Shown piece by piece: positions 8,287 through 16,827 of a DNA stretch of 64,000 nt. Each line of letters begins with the position of its first letter. The stretch's first letter is position 1. The notes below the pieces were generated by a model, which was not told the origin of the DNA, made no database searches, and saw only the letters and a list, made by a program, of their open reading frames with translations. The DNA comes from Burkholderia sp. TSV86 (GTDB lineage Bacteria; Pseudomonadota; Gammaproteobacteria; Burkholderiales; Burkholderiaceae). A program made the position numbers and the translations under genes. The DNA is taken from assembly GCF_001522865.1 (NCBI RefSeq), contig NZ_LOWB01000116.1, positions 62,001-126,000 on the forward strand. Reading direction: 5' to 3'.

Positions 8287-10796
8287 AACGCGATCTTACC
8301 GAACATGCGGTGCGCCGCGCGGCGCGCGATGTGTGCGGCGCGCGGCTCACGCTGCCAGCGCTGCCGCGTGCGAATGCCGTCGCGCGAACGTTGCGCGTTG
8401 CGATCGTGCACGACTGGCTCGTCACCTATGCGGGCGCCGAGCGTGTGCTCGAACAGATCGTCGCGTGCTTTCCGGACGCCGATCTGTTCAGCGTCGTCGA
8501 TTTTCTCGGCGATCGCACCTTCCTGCGCGGCAAGCCGGTGAAAACGTCGTTCATCCAGCAACTGCCGTTCGCCCGTACCCGGTACCGCAGCTATCTGCCG
8601 CTGATGCCGATCGCGATCGAGCAGCTCGACGTATCGTCTTACGATCTCGTGATTTCCAGCAGCCATGCGGTTGCCAAGGGGATTTTGACCGGCCCTGACC
8701 AAGTGCATGTCAGCTACGTGCACTCGCCGATTCGTTACGCGTGGGATCTGCAACATCAGTACCTCGAACAAGCTCAGTTGACCCGCGGCGTCAAATCCGC
8801 ACTCGCGCGGCTGATTCTGCATTACATGCGAAACTGGGACGTGCGCACGGCGAATTCGGTTGATCGGTTCATCGCGAATTCGGCGTTTGTCGCGCGGCGG
8901 ATTCGCAAGGTGTATCAGCGTGACGCGGCGGTGGTGTTTCCGCCGGTCGACGTCGACGGATTCTCGCTCTGCGCGCAAAAAGAGGATTTTTATGTCACGG
9001 CGTCGCGCATGGTGCCGTATAAGAAGATCGATCTGATCGTCGACGCATTCACGCAGATGCCCGAGCGGCGGCTCATCGTGATCGGTGACGGGCCGGACAT
9101 CGCCAAGATTCGTGCGAAGGCGGCGTCAAATGTCGAGATCATGGGTTATCAGCCGTTCGAGGTACTGCACGACAGGATGCGCCGGGCGAAAGCGTTCGTA
9201 TTCGCGGCCGAAGAGGATTTCGGGATTTCGGTTGTCGAGGCGCAGGCGTGCGGTACGCCCGTGATTGCGTATGGCAAGGGCGGCGCGCTCGAGACAGTGC
9301 GGGGTGTATCGCACGAGCGTCCGACCGGTGTGTTTTTCGACGAGCAGAGCGTGCGCGCGATCATGGATGCCGTGGGTGATTTCGAGCGCGCGCCGCAACG
9401 TTTCGATCCGCAGGATTGCCGGGTGAACGCGGAGCGTTTTTCCGCTGCGCACTTCCGCCGCGGGTTCGTCGCGCAGATCGATGCGCTATTGCCCGATGCG
9501 CAGGCGAGAGCGAGGCTCACGCGGCGCACCAAGCCGCCTGCCGTGTCGTTGAAATCAAGTGGGTTGAAGGCGCTCGTACTTGATCAGGCTGGCGTGCTGG
9601 GGGGCGCCGAGCTGTCGCTGCTCGAAGCGATGATGCAACTGCGCGATGCCGCCGACGTTGTGCTGTTCGGCGACGGTCCGTTTCGCGAGGCGCTGATCGA
9701 AGCGAGCGTGCGCGTCGAGGTGGTCGGTGAGCGCTTGCTCGCCGGTGTGCGCAAGCAGGGCGGCATGTCGCTGCGCACCGCAGGCAGTTTGCTGGCGCTC
9801 GTGCGCGATATCGCGCGCCGAGCGCGCGGTTTCGACGTGATCTACGCGAACACGCAGCGTGCGATGGTGGTTGGCGCGATTGCCGGGCGGCTCGCACGAA
9901 AGCCGGTCGTCTGGCATTTGCGCGACATCGTCAGCGAAGTGCATTTCGGGCCGAAGCAGCGCGCGGCGATTCGGTATTGCGCGCGGTTCGGCGTGACGCG
10001 TGTGATCGCGAACTCGGAGGCGTCCGCGCAGGCGTTTGTCGCACTGAGCGGTTTCGATCGCGACGCAGTGCAGGTCGTCTTCAACGGCATTTCGGCCGAG
10101 CCGTTCGTCAAATTGGAGCCGGTGCGCCAGGCTGCGCTGCGCGTGCGCTTCGGGCTGCCGTGCGATGCGTGGATCGTCGGGTCGTTCAGCCGGCTTGCGC
10201 ACTGGAAAGGACAGCACGTTTTGCTCGAGGCCGCCCGGCTCTATCGGGACATGCACGTCGCGCTCGTCGGCGCGCCGCTGTTCGGCGAGGACGATTACGC
10301 GGCCGGGCTTAATGCGTATGTCGTCGAACACGGGCTCACGGAGCGCGTGCATTTCCTCGGCTTTCAGCGTGACATCCCGGCTTGCATGAAAGCGGTCGAT
10401 GTTGTTGCGCATACGTCGATCATGCCAGAGCCGTTCGGACGGGTGATCGTCGAGGGGATGCTCGCGAAGCGGCCGGTTGTCGCCGCCCGTGCGGGCGGTG
10501 TCCTCGAGATCGTTGACGACGACGTAAACGGTTTGCTATGCGAGCCCGGCGACGCACACGCGCTTGCCGGCGCGCTCGCCGCGCTGCGAACCGACGCCGT
10601 GCTGTGCAAGCGGCTCGCCCAGAACGGCTATGAAACCGCGTTAAACCGCTTTGGCGCGCGGCGATATGTCGAACAGGTCGAGCAGGTGCTGGTCGAGACG
10701 GCGCAACGGCGCCGGCCGTTCGCGCGACAGCGTGTGAGCGGCAGCGGGCGTGAAGGGCGCGACGGATACGATGACCGGCCGCGCGTTCCGCGCTGA
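8283..10796 (+). CDS. bceR: Tandem two-domain glycosyltransferase, GT4-type (BceR-like)
   Basis: An 837-residue protein made of two complete GT-B glycosyltransferase units. Unit one covers about residues 35-400 (VAIVHDWLVTYAGAERV, then EEDFGISVVEAQACGTPV). Unit two covers about residues 430-820 (VLDQAGVLGGAELSLLEA, then PEPFGRVIVEGMLAKRPVV). Both keep the E-x7-E motif of retaining GT4 enzymes, so both may be active and add two successive sugars to the lipid-linked cepacian repeat. The ATG at 8283 overlaps the flippase stop. No membrane helix is evident, so it should act at the cytoplasmic face. Confidence 0.85.
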   Translation: MKRDLTEHAVRRAARDVCGARLTLPALPRANAVARTLRVAIVHDWLVTYAGAERVLEQIVACFPDADLFSVVDFLGDRTFLRGKPVKTSFIQQLPFARTRYRSYLPLMPIAIEQLDVSSYDLVISSSHAVAKGILTGPDQVHVSYVHSPIRYAWDLQHQYLEQAQLTRGVKSALARLILHYMRNWDVRTANSVDRFIANSAFVARRIRKVYQRDAAVVFPPVDVDGFSLCAQKEDFYVTASRMVPYKKIDLIVDAFTQMPERRLIVIGDGPDIAKIRAKAASNVEIMGYQPFEVLHDRMRRAKAFVFAAEEDFGISVVEAQACGTPVIAYGKGGALETVRGVSHERPTGVFFDEQSVRAIMDAVGDFERAPQRFDPQDCRVNAERFSAAHFRRGFVAQIDALLPDAQARARLTRRTKPPAVSLKSSGLKALVLDQAGVLGGAELSLLEAMMQLRDAADVVLFGDGPFREALIEASVRVEVVGERLLAGVRKQGGMSLRTAGSLLALVRDIARRARGFDVIYANTQRAMVVGAIAGRLARKPVVWHLRDIVSEVHFGPKQRAAIRYCARFGVTRVIANSEASAQAFVALSGFDRDAVQVVFNGISAEPFVKLEPVRQAALRVRFGLPCDAWIVGSFSRLAHWKGQHVLLEAARLYRDMHVALVGAPLFGEDDYAAGLNAYVVEHGLTERVHFLGFQRDIPACMKAVDVVAHTSIMPEPFGRVIVEGMLAKRPVVAARAGGVLEIVDDDVNGLLCEPGDAHALAGALAALRTDAVLCKRLAQNGYETALNRFGARRYVEQVEQVLVETAQRRRPFARQRVSGSGREGRDGYDDRPRVPR

Positions 10797-10830
10797 CAGC
10801 GTGGGCCGCGGCCCGGCCGCCGAGCTTTTG

Positions 10831-10853
10831 GTGACGACGTAACCGTCGCTTTT
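10831..10853 (+). terminator. Weak candidate intrinsic terminator after the glycosyltransferase gene
   Basis: A 6-bp stem with one G-U pair (GTGACG at 10831 with CGTCGC at 10844) and a 7-base loop is followed by TTTT. It sits between the convergent glycosyltransferase and acyltransferase genes. The stem is short and the U-run is brief. Confidence 0.3.
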
Positions 10854-10973
10854 CCGATGCCGATCTGCCGTTTTGCGCGTACCGGTGGCGCTCCTAGACC
10901 CGGAAATACGCTTGGGGAGCATGGTCACGCATCTCGCGTTGGCTGTCTTCCCATTTGGGGGCGACTGCCGGAT

Positions 10974-12140
10974 TCACACCGGCATTTGCCGCCTCGCGGC
11001 GGCCGTGGCGTCCCGCTTCGGCTTTAGACTGGCCGACCAACGTATCGCCGGCCGCTCGACCGCCCGATAGAACAGATACGCGAGCGGCAAGACGGCTGCG
11101 ATGGACGCAAACGACGGCCAGATCGACATCTGCAGCGCCGACTGATAGAGCACCGAGCCGATGCATACGAAAAGCGGTAAATGGATCAGATATAGCGAAT
11201 AGCTGAAGTTGCCGAACCAAGACAGCACGCGCATTGGCAAGGAAGCCGAGACGGGCCGCGCCAGCGCCGCGTATAGATAGCATGCGAAACCGGCGGCCCA
11301 GAGCTGGAATGCGCCGTACTGCCCAAAATGAAACGCGATACAGCCGAGCGCGATGCCGGTGGCTGCCGCCGCATGCCAGAGCCCTGACGGCATGGCGCGG
11401 GCCATCCGTCGCTGTGCGCGTTCATCGGCAATCCACGCGCCGAGCATCCACGGCAGCCAGTACGATGTGAAGAACTGGATATCGTGACGTATGCACACCC
11501 ATGCGGATACCAGGTTGACGAGCGAGACCGCGATAACGACGGGCAGGATGCCGAAACGCCGGCGTGCCGCGAACAGTAGCGGATAAACAGCGTAGAACTG
11601 CACTTCGAGCGACAACGTCCACAATGCGCCGTTGGACCCGTAGGTATAGCCGGCCACCCCTTGCAGCGCTAGCAGGTTGACGACGAACGCAGTCGGCCCA
11701 ATATCGCGGATCTTGTGGCTGACGGGCTTGAATTGCAGGCTGATTGCGTCGAGCGCGAGCGTGAGCACGAGCGCGGCGAGCAGCACCGGGTAGATTCGCA
11801 CGAGGCGACGGGCCCAGAAGTTCGGCGCGTCGAGCCGGTACGACGGATCGGCGGCGAATCGCAGTGCTGCGTTGCGGTGGATACAGTAGCCGCTGATCAC
11901 GAAAAAGATCGGCACGCCCGCACTGCCCCACGCGAACGGAAACGTCAAATAGCCGAGCAATACGTCGGGCGCGAGCGAATGGCCGTGTGCGCGATAAAAG
12001 CTCTGCATGCCGACCCATACGACCTGCCGGCAATGAAAATATGCGACGGCGAGTGCCGCGAAGCCGCGCAGCGCGTCGATCAGATGTTCTTTCTCGGCGA
12101 TGACCGGCCGTGTGTCCGGTGCCTTGCTCCACGCATCCAT
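10974..12140 (-). CDS. bceS: Membrane acyltransferase 3 family protein (BceS-like)
   Basis: A 388-residue AT-3 acyltransferase. The LIDALRGFAALAVAYFHCRQ motif is near residue 20, FFVISGYCIH follows, and about ten transmembrane helices continue to the C-terminus. Like the other acyltransferase it probably acetylates cepacian or its lipid-linked precursor at the inner membrane. The ATG at 12140 was chosen because AAGGAG lies about 10 bases upstream; an in-frame ATG at 12206 would add an unconserved 22-residue tail. It is convergent with the glycosyltransferase gene and divergent from the small membrane protein and galU-type gene. Confidence 0.85.
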   Translation of the reverse strand: MDAWSKAPDTRPVIAEKEHLIDALRGFAALAVAYFHCRQVVWVGMQSFYRAHGHSLAPDVLLGYLTFPFAWGSAGVPIFFVISGYCIHRNAALRFAADPSYRLDAPNFWARRLVRIYPVLLAALVLTLALDAISLQFKPVSHKIRDIGPTAFVVNLLALQGVAGYTYGSNGALWTLSLEVQFYAVYPLLFAARRRFGILPVVIAVSLVNLVSAWVCIRHDIQFFTSYWLPWMLGAWIADERAQRRMARAMPSGLWHAAAATGIALGCIAFHFGQYGAFQLWAAGFACYLYAALARPVSASLPMRVLSWFGNFSYSLYLIHLPLFVCIGSVLYQSALQMSIWPSFASIAAVLPLAYLFYRAVERPAIRWSASLKPKRDATAAARRQMPV

Positions 12141-12360
12141 TCGATCCGGCTCCTTACAATGACAATGAGAAACGCGCAAAGGACGACGGCCGATCGTAAT
12201 CCGCAATAAATTCGAACGGGAAATAAAAAATATGAAATCAGACGGAGGTGAATAATCTCATTGGTTTTCAGTATTGGTGCAAGCGCCGACATATAATTAA
12301 TTATTTACCGATTTTTTTCTGTTAGCTTGTGGCTTCAACCGAACGGGTGCGGAGTTCGCA

Positions 12361-12504
12361 ATGGATATTCATTGGATCGCGATCGGTGTCATATTGCTCA
12401 TAATGGCCGTTTTGTCGGCTTATCGGGATGCGCTGAAGAACGAGCCGATCAATTGCCGCGGCTTGGGGCGGCACGATGCGCGTTATTCGGAGGAGTTCGA
12501 ATAG
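12361..12504 (+). CDS. Small predicted single-pass membrane protein (47 aa)
   Basis: A 47-codon frame starting MDIHWIAIGVILLIMAV, which gives one hydrophobic helix (about 4-20), followed by a charged tail of 25-30 residues. GGAG lies 7-10 bases before the ATG. I do not recognise it. It lies between the acyltransferase and the UTP-glucose-1-phosphate uridylyltransferase genes and reads with the latter, so it could be a small accessory protein of the polysaccharide cluster. It could also be a chance frame. Conservation in other Burkholderia would settle it. Confidence 0.4.
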   Translation: MDIHWIAIGVILLIMAVLSAYRDALKNEPINCRGLGRHDARYSEEFE

Positions 12505-12728
12505 TAGTGGTAAATAGAGCATCGAATCGGCAAGCTATCGAAAAGCAAGTGGCGCGGCGGCGGGATTGAGCGGCCTTGCGGCAATTAAGGTCGAGCGCAT
12601 GGAGGTGAATCAGGCAATCTCATATCAAATAACAAAAAATTTAATTATTGGACGATAAATTTAGTGTGATGTTTTCCGGATATCGACCTCCGATAGCCGG
12701 GTTACCTCCAAATATTCGGGATGCGATC

Positions 12729-13616
12729 ATGTTGAAAGTCACCAAAGCCGTGTTTCCCGTTGCCGGCCTAGGCACACGGTTTTTGCCGGCGACCAAGGCG
12801 AGTCCCAAGGAGATGTTGCCGGTAGTCGACAAACCGCTGATCCAGTATGCGGTCGAGGAGGCGATCAATGCTGGCATCACCGAAATGATCTTCGTGACGG
12901 GCCGCAGCAAGCGTGCGATTGAGGATCATTTCGATAAGTCGTTCGAAATCGAATCCGAGCTAGAGGCGCGCGGCAAGGAAAAACTTCTCGAACTCGTGCG
13001 CAGCATCAAGCCGAGCCACGTCGATTGCTTCTATGTGCGTCAGCCCTCGGCACTCGGGCTTGGCCATGCGGTGCAGTGCGCGGAAAAGCTCGTGCACGGC
13101 GAGCCGTTCGCCGTGATTCTCGCCGACGATCTGCTGCATGGCGATCAACCCGTGCTTAAGCAACTCGTCGACGTTTTCAATCACTATCACAGCACGGTGA
13201 TCGGCGTCGAAACCATCGAGCGCGAAGATAGCCGTTCGTATGGCGTCGTCGAGGGACGCGAGTGGGAAGAGGACATCATCAAGCTGTCGGGCATCGTCGA
13301 GAAGCCTGCGCCGGAGCAGGCGCCGTCGAATCTCGGCGTCGTCGGACGCTACATACTGATGCCGAGCATTTTCGAGCATCTGCGCAGGACCAAGCCGGGC
13401 GCGGGCGGCGAACTGGAACTGACGGACGCGGTGCAGTCGCTGTTGACCGAAGAGCAGGTGCTCGCGTACCGCTATTACGGCACGCGCTTCGACTGCGGCA
13501 GCAAGCTCGGCTATCTGAAGGCGACCGTCGAGCTTGCGCTCCAGCATCCGGAAGTGGGCCGCGATTTCGAAGCTTATTTACGGACCTGTTTGTCGGTGGC
13601 CGCGTCGGTTGCATGA
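12729..13616 (+). CDS. bceT: UTP-glucose-1-phosphate uridylyltransferase (BceT/GalU)
   Basis: A 295-residue nucleotidyltransferase. The N-terminus has the signature [16 protein letters not shown] and [44 protein letters not shown] and GRYILMP follow in the usual order. It makes UDP-glucose from UTP and glucose-1-phosphate, feeding UDP-glucose, -galactose and -glucuronate for cepacian. The ATG at 12729 was chosen because family members begin [10 protein letters not shown]; 27 open codons upstream look non-coding. A strong terminator follows within 60 bases, marking the end of the bce block. Confidence 0.92.
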   Translation: MLKVTKAVFPVAGLGTRFLPATKASPKEMLPVVDKPLIQYAVEEAINAGITEMIFVTGRSKRAIEDHFDKSFEIESELEARGKEKLLELVRSIKPSHVDCFYVRQPSALGLGHAVQCAEKLVHGEPFAVILADDLLHGDQPVLKQLVDVFNHYHSTVIGVETIEREDSRSYGVVEGREWEEDIIKLSGIVEKPAPEQAPSNLGVVGRYILMPSIFEHLRRTKPGAGGELELTDAVQSLLTEEQVLAYRYYGTRFDCGSKLGYLKATVELALQHPEVGRDFEAYLRTCLSVAASVA

Positions 13617-13668
13617 CGGCGTTTTGTTCTGAATTCTGAAATGCCGCGGTGTGTGGCGATGGTTCCGT

Positions 13669-13702
13669 AATCCCCGGTTCTCTTGAAGCGGGGATTTTGT
13701 TC
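13669..13702 (+). terminator. Intrinsic terminator after bceT
   Basis: A perfect 8-bp stem (AATCCCCG at 13669-13676 with CGGGGATT at 13689-13696), a 12-base loop, and TTTGTT after the stem. It lies about 50 bases past the stop of the uridylyltransferase gene. Confidence 0.75.
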
Positions 13703-14597
13703 GATGCGTCATCGCAGGCAGGGGCGTCGGTGTGGGCAACGTCGCGGGATGACGCATTCGGCAGCGCGCGGCGAGTCGTTAGGGGTATCGAGAACCTGGC
13801 TTTTCGCGTCGCGCAGCGATCGCGCAATGCGGCATTTAGCGGTTCCTTGTAGCCGAGCGCGCATTTGATACTGCCTCATAGGTGGACAAGCAGTGCCGAG
13901 AGCGGCAATCACGGGATTCCGAAGGGCGGCGCGCGCTGCGACGGCGGTACGTGCAGCCTCTGGCCGGCCGCCTGTATTACGCCGGAATGCGCTGCGATCA
14001 GATGGTGGAGCATGTGGCAACCGTAGCCGACGGTGCCGTGGTGGGCGATCGGCCCGCTTCTTCGCGCAGCGTCTCGACCGGATGCAGACCTGCTCGTCAA
14101 CCGGAACGCGTAGCGCCAACCTGGAGCACCGGGCTCGATCGTGCGCTGATTGCGATGCGGCTAGCCTACGATCAGAGCGCCGCTGATCGAGAAAAATACC
14201 TTGGACGCGGAGCTTGACTGCATCGACCGAGCCGGCGTGCCGCTCGATGAGCAGCGAAAACGGGTGTGACGGCGGCAGCGAGTATGCCGTCGAGATCCTT
14301 CACGTAGCGGACTTCGCGCAATCCAGGTTCCGAGCAATGCGATATCGGCGGAAAGTATAGGAATGCAAATCCCGAGCGCGATTCCCGGTCGCCGCAGGCT
14401 TGAGCGCGGTACGAAAACCTCTGTCTACACGGGTGAATGCGGGATCGTAGTCGGCGGCACGCAACAAAATCTACGGGAAACCCGCTAAATACGCACAAAA
14501 GTGCTGCACGAAGCGGCGCGGCGCTTGTAGAATCCGGCGTTGAAGCTCGCATGTTGCGCGCTTCGTGTATCCAATGACCACACCTGGTAGGAGAAAC
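13703..14597. other. Long stretch without an intact gene; possible decayed coding remnants
   Basis: No frame in these 900 bases looks like a normal gene. Two plus-strand frames resemble pieces of one protein: a 111-codon frame (13882-14217) that passes ALIAMRLAYDQSAA near 14180, and a frame shifted by one base that continues LIEKNTLDAELDCIDRAG up to a TGA at 14267-14269. Joined, they would read through. A broken gene or gene fragment is therefore possible, but I recognise no family. The last 100 bases contain the upstream region of the HU-like gene. Confidence 0.35.
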
Positions 14598-15041
14598 ATG
14601 GCGACTTCCGCAAAAAAGGTAGCCAAGAAGGCTGCCGCACCGGCCAAGAAAGTGGCTGCCAAGAAAGCAGCGCCCGTGAAAAAAGTCGTAGCCAAGAAGG
14701 CCGTCGCGAAGGCGCCCGCCGCTCCGACGCCGATCAAGGATTCGTTCACCAAGGCATCGCTCGCCGCTCACATCGCCGAGCGCGCCGAGGTCGAGCTGAA
14801 GACCGTGAAGGCAGTGCTGGCAGCGCTCGAGAACACTATCCTCGGTTCGATCCACAAGAAGGGTGCGGGCGAGTTCACGCTGCCGGGCCTGCTGAAGATC
14901 ACCGCACAAGCCGTGGCAGCGAAAAAGAAGCGCTTCGGCAAGGACCCGTTCACCGGTGAAGAGCGCTGGTTCCCGGCCAAGCCGGCGAGCGTTCGCGTCA
15001 AGGCGCGTGCGCTGAAGAAGCTGAAGGACGCAGCAGCGTAA
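14598..15041 (+). CDS. HU-family DNA-binding protein with lysine/alanine-rich histone H1-like tail
   Basis: A 147-residue protein in two parts. Residues 1-45 are a low-complexity tail of Lys, Ala, Val and Pro (AKKVAKKAAAPAKK style) resembling eukaryotic H1 and AlgP-type tails. Residues 47-147 are an HU/IHF fold: FTKASLAAHIAE, a KKGAGEFTLPGLLK turn, then the DNA-binding arm KKRFGKDPFTGEE and KPASVRVKAR. It should be an abundant nucleoid protein. GGAG precedes the ATG at 14598 and a strong terminator follows, so it is monocistronic. Such fusions are known in Burkholderia and relatives. Confidence 0.9.
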   Translation: MATSAKKVAKKAAAPAKKVAAKKAAPVKKVVAKKAVAKAPAAPTPIKDSFTKASLAAHIAERAEVELKTVKAVLAALENTILGSIHKKGAGEFTLPGLLKITAQAVAAKKKRFGKDPFTGEERWFPAKPASVRVKARALKKLKDAAA

Positions 15042-15087
15042 GGACGGCGTGCGGTTTGCCGGAATCATCCTGCTTGCGATAAGTCCT

Positions 15088-15123
15088 AAAAAAACCCCGC
15101 GTGTGAAAACGCGGGGTTTTTTT
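15088..15123 (+). terminator. Strong intrinsic terminator, usable in both directions
   Basis: A perfect 8-bp GC stem (CCCCGCGT at 15095 with ACGCGGGG at 15109) and a 6-base loop are flanked by seven A on the left and seven T on the right. It separates the convergent HU-like and porin genes and could stop transcription from both. Confidence 0.92.
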
Positions 15124-15261
15124 GTCCGTATGCCGAATCGTTCGAAGCATGTATAAAACATGCCGTTGGCGTGCATATCGGGTTGACTGCGCGGTTTCGG
15201 CTTCGCGACGCGTGGATGCATTGTCGCGAAACCGAAGTACGTGCAGACGGCGCCTTCGTGT

Positions 15262-16434
15262 TTAGAACTTGTGGCGCAGGCCGACCGCGACCATTTCCTG
15301 GTTCTTCGTGCCGTTGTAGCCGTATGAGCCGATCGATGCTTGCGCCGGCTGCGAAACCAGTGTGCCGCCGGCATTGATCAGCTGTGTACCACTTGCGTGC
15401 TGGTACGCGCCTGCCAAATAGACGTCCGTGCGTTTGGACAGCGAGTAGTCGGCGCCCACCGAAACTTGATGGTACTTCGCGTCCGCGTCGCCACGTGATT
15501 TCGTGAAGATATAGCCAAGGCCGAGCATCAGCGCCGGTGTGGCCTGATAGATCACGAAGCCGCGGCCGGTGTCATAGTATTGGCTCTTGTGGAAGCCCGC
15601 TACAGAATATCCGTCGCGATCGAATTCCGAGTTCGCGTAGCCGGCGCCAAACGTGAACGGACCATACACGTATTGCGCGGCCACTTGCGCGATCGCTACG
15701 CTGCGCGCGCTCATGTAGGCGTCGTTGATGTGGCTGTCGAACAGCGCGTCCGCCGATGGCGCGGTCCACGCATTGTTCGGGCGATTCGCGGTGAGCAGGT
15801 TGTTTGCGTTGAAGTAGCCGCCTGCGATACTGAACGGACCGTTGTTGTAAGCCGCCGCCACGGAGTACGTGAGGCCCGAACCCGCGCGGCCCGCGATGCC
15901 GCCGAACGAATACATGGCTTCGAATTGGAGACCGGCATACACGGGCGACGTGTATTTGACCGCGTTGTTCACGCGCAGGCTGTTGTCGTTGTTGTCGACA
16001 TCGCCCGGGGTGGCGAACAGCGAGCCGAAATAGTTGTCGGCAGTGATCGGCTGTACGAGGTCGACGAGCGGATCATATTGACGGCCGAGCGTGAGCGTAC
16101 CGAGCTGGTTGCTTTGCAACCCAACGAACGCTTGACGGCCGAAGATACGGCCGCCTTGATTGAGGTGGCCAGTGGCCGAATCAAAGCCATTTTCCAACTG
16201 GAAGATCGCCTTCAAGCCGCCGCCGATGTCCTCGACACCTTTCAGGCCCCAGCGGCTGCCCTGCAGGTTGCCGCTGCCCATTGCCCAGAGATTCTTGGCC
16301 TGACCGTCGACACCATGGACGTAGGTGATCGACGTGTCGATGACGCCGTATAGCGTAACGCTGCTTTGCGCATGAGCTGCGCCGGCAGCGCTTAGGAGTG
16401 CAAGAGACAGAGTCGACAAAGTGAGCTTTTTCAT
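15262..16434 (-). CDS. Gram-negative trimeric outer-membrane porin
   Basis: A 390-residue porin of the betaproteobacterial (Porin_4/OmpC-like) family. A signal peptide ends LLSAAGAAHA before Q23. SSVTLYGVIDTSI forms the first strand, GLKGVEDIGGGLKAIFQLE is the family signature, and the protein ends in the C-terminal Phe motif GLRHKF needed for outer-membrane insertion. It would form general diffusion channels. GGAG lies 9 bases before the ATG. Upstream, 16560-16710 carries several symmetric elements that suggest tight regulation. Confidence 0.92.
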   Translation of the reverse strand: MKKLTLSTLSLALLSAAGAAHAQSSVTLYGVIDTSITYVHGVDGQAKNLWAMGSGNLQGSRWGLKGVEDIGGGLKAIFQLENGFDSATGHLNQGGRIFGRQAFVGLQSNQLGTLTLGRQYDPLVDLVQPITADNYFGSLFATPGDVDNNDNSLRVNNAVKYTSPVYAGLQFEAMYSFGGIAGRAGSGLTYSVAAAYNNGPFSIAGGYFNANNLLTANRPNNAWTAPSADALFDSHINDAYMSARSVAIAQVAAQYVYGPFTFGAGYANSEFDRDGYSVAGFHKSQYYDTGRGFVIYQATPALMLGLGYIFTKSRGDADAKYHQVSVGADYSLSKRTDVYLAGAYQHASGTQLINAGGTLVSQPAQASIGSYGYNGTKNQEMVAVGLRHKF

Positions 16435-16559
16435 TGGGTTTTTCTCCACGCGAGTCAATCGTTTTTGTTGCGATTTGCAGAATAGCGTAATGCACCCAAC
16501 GTAAGGAATCATAAAAACAAAAAGTGTCTCATAAAGGTGACAGTTGCTATAAATCCCTT

Positions 16560-16680
16560 TTACATCAAATACATAATGAATTATTTCTATTTGATGTGGG
16601 AATTCCCGGTGCTGTTCTGCGATTGTTTCTGGAAAGGGCGGCTATTTGCAAAGCTGCGCATTTTTACCGGTTTGATGTAA
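16560..16680. promoter_or_regulatory. Three copies of a TTTGATGT element upstream of the porin
   Basis: TACATCAAAT at 16561 and ATTTGATGT at 16589 form a 9-bp inverted pair 18 bases apart. A third copy, TTTGATGTAA, lies at 16671-16680. The AT-rich setting between them suits a promoter or operator region for the porin gene, which starts at 16434 and reads leftward. The binding protein is not known. Confidence 0.5.
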
Positions 16681-16690
16681 AAAAAGGCGC

Positions 16691-16704
16691 TCGCAAACGT
16701 TTGC
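16691..16704. promoter_or_regulatory. Perfect 14-bp palindrome of LacI/PurR-operator type
   Basis: CGCAAACGTTTGCG is its own reverse complement and matches the general operator pattern of LacI/GalR-family repressors, with the central CG typical of PurR-like sites. It lies about 260 bases upstream of the porin start and beyond the end of the YihY gene. No LacI-family gene is in the window, so the regulator would act from elsewhere. Confidence 0.5.
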
Positions 16705-16827
16705 GGGTGAGATGCGGGCTACTTTCCCGGTGAGTACGTGGTAAGAGAAATCCGAGAAAGCAAAAATAAATAAAACAGTATGGAATTCGAAGGAATATTG
16801 CGATTCCAGGATTGCATGGCCGTCGAA

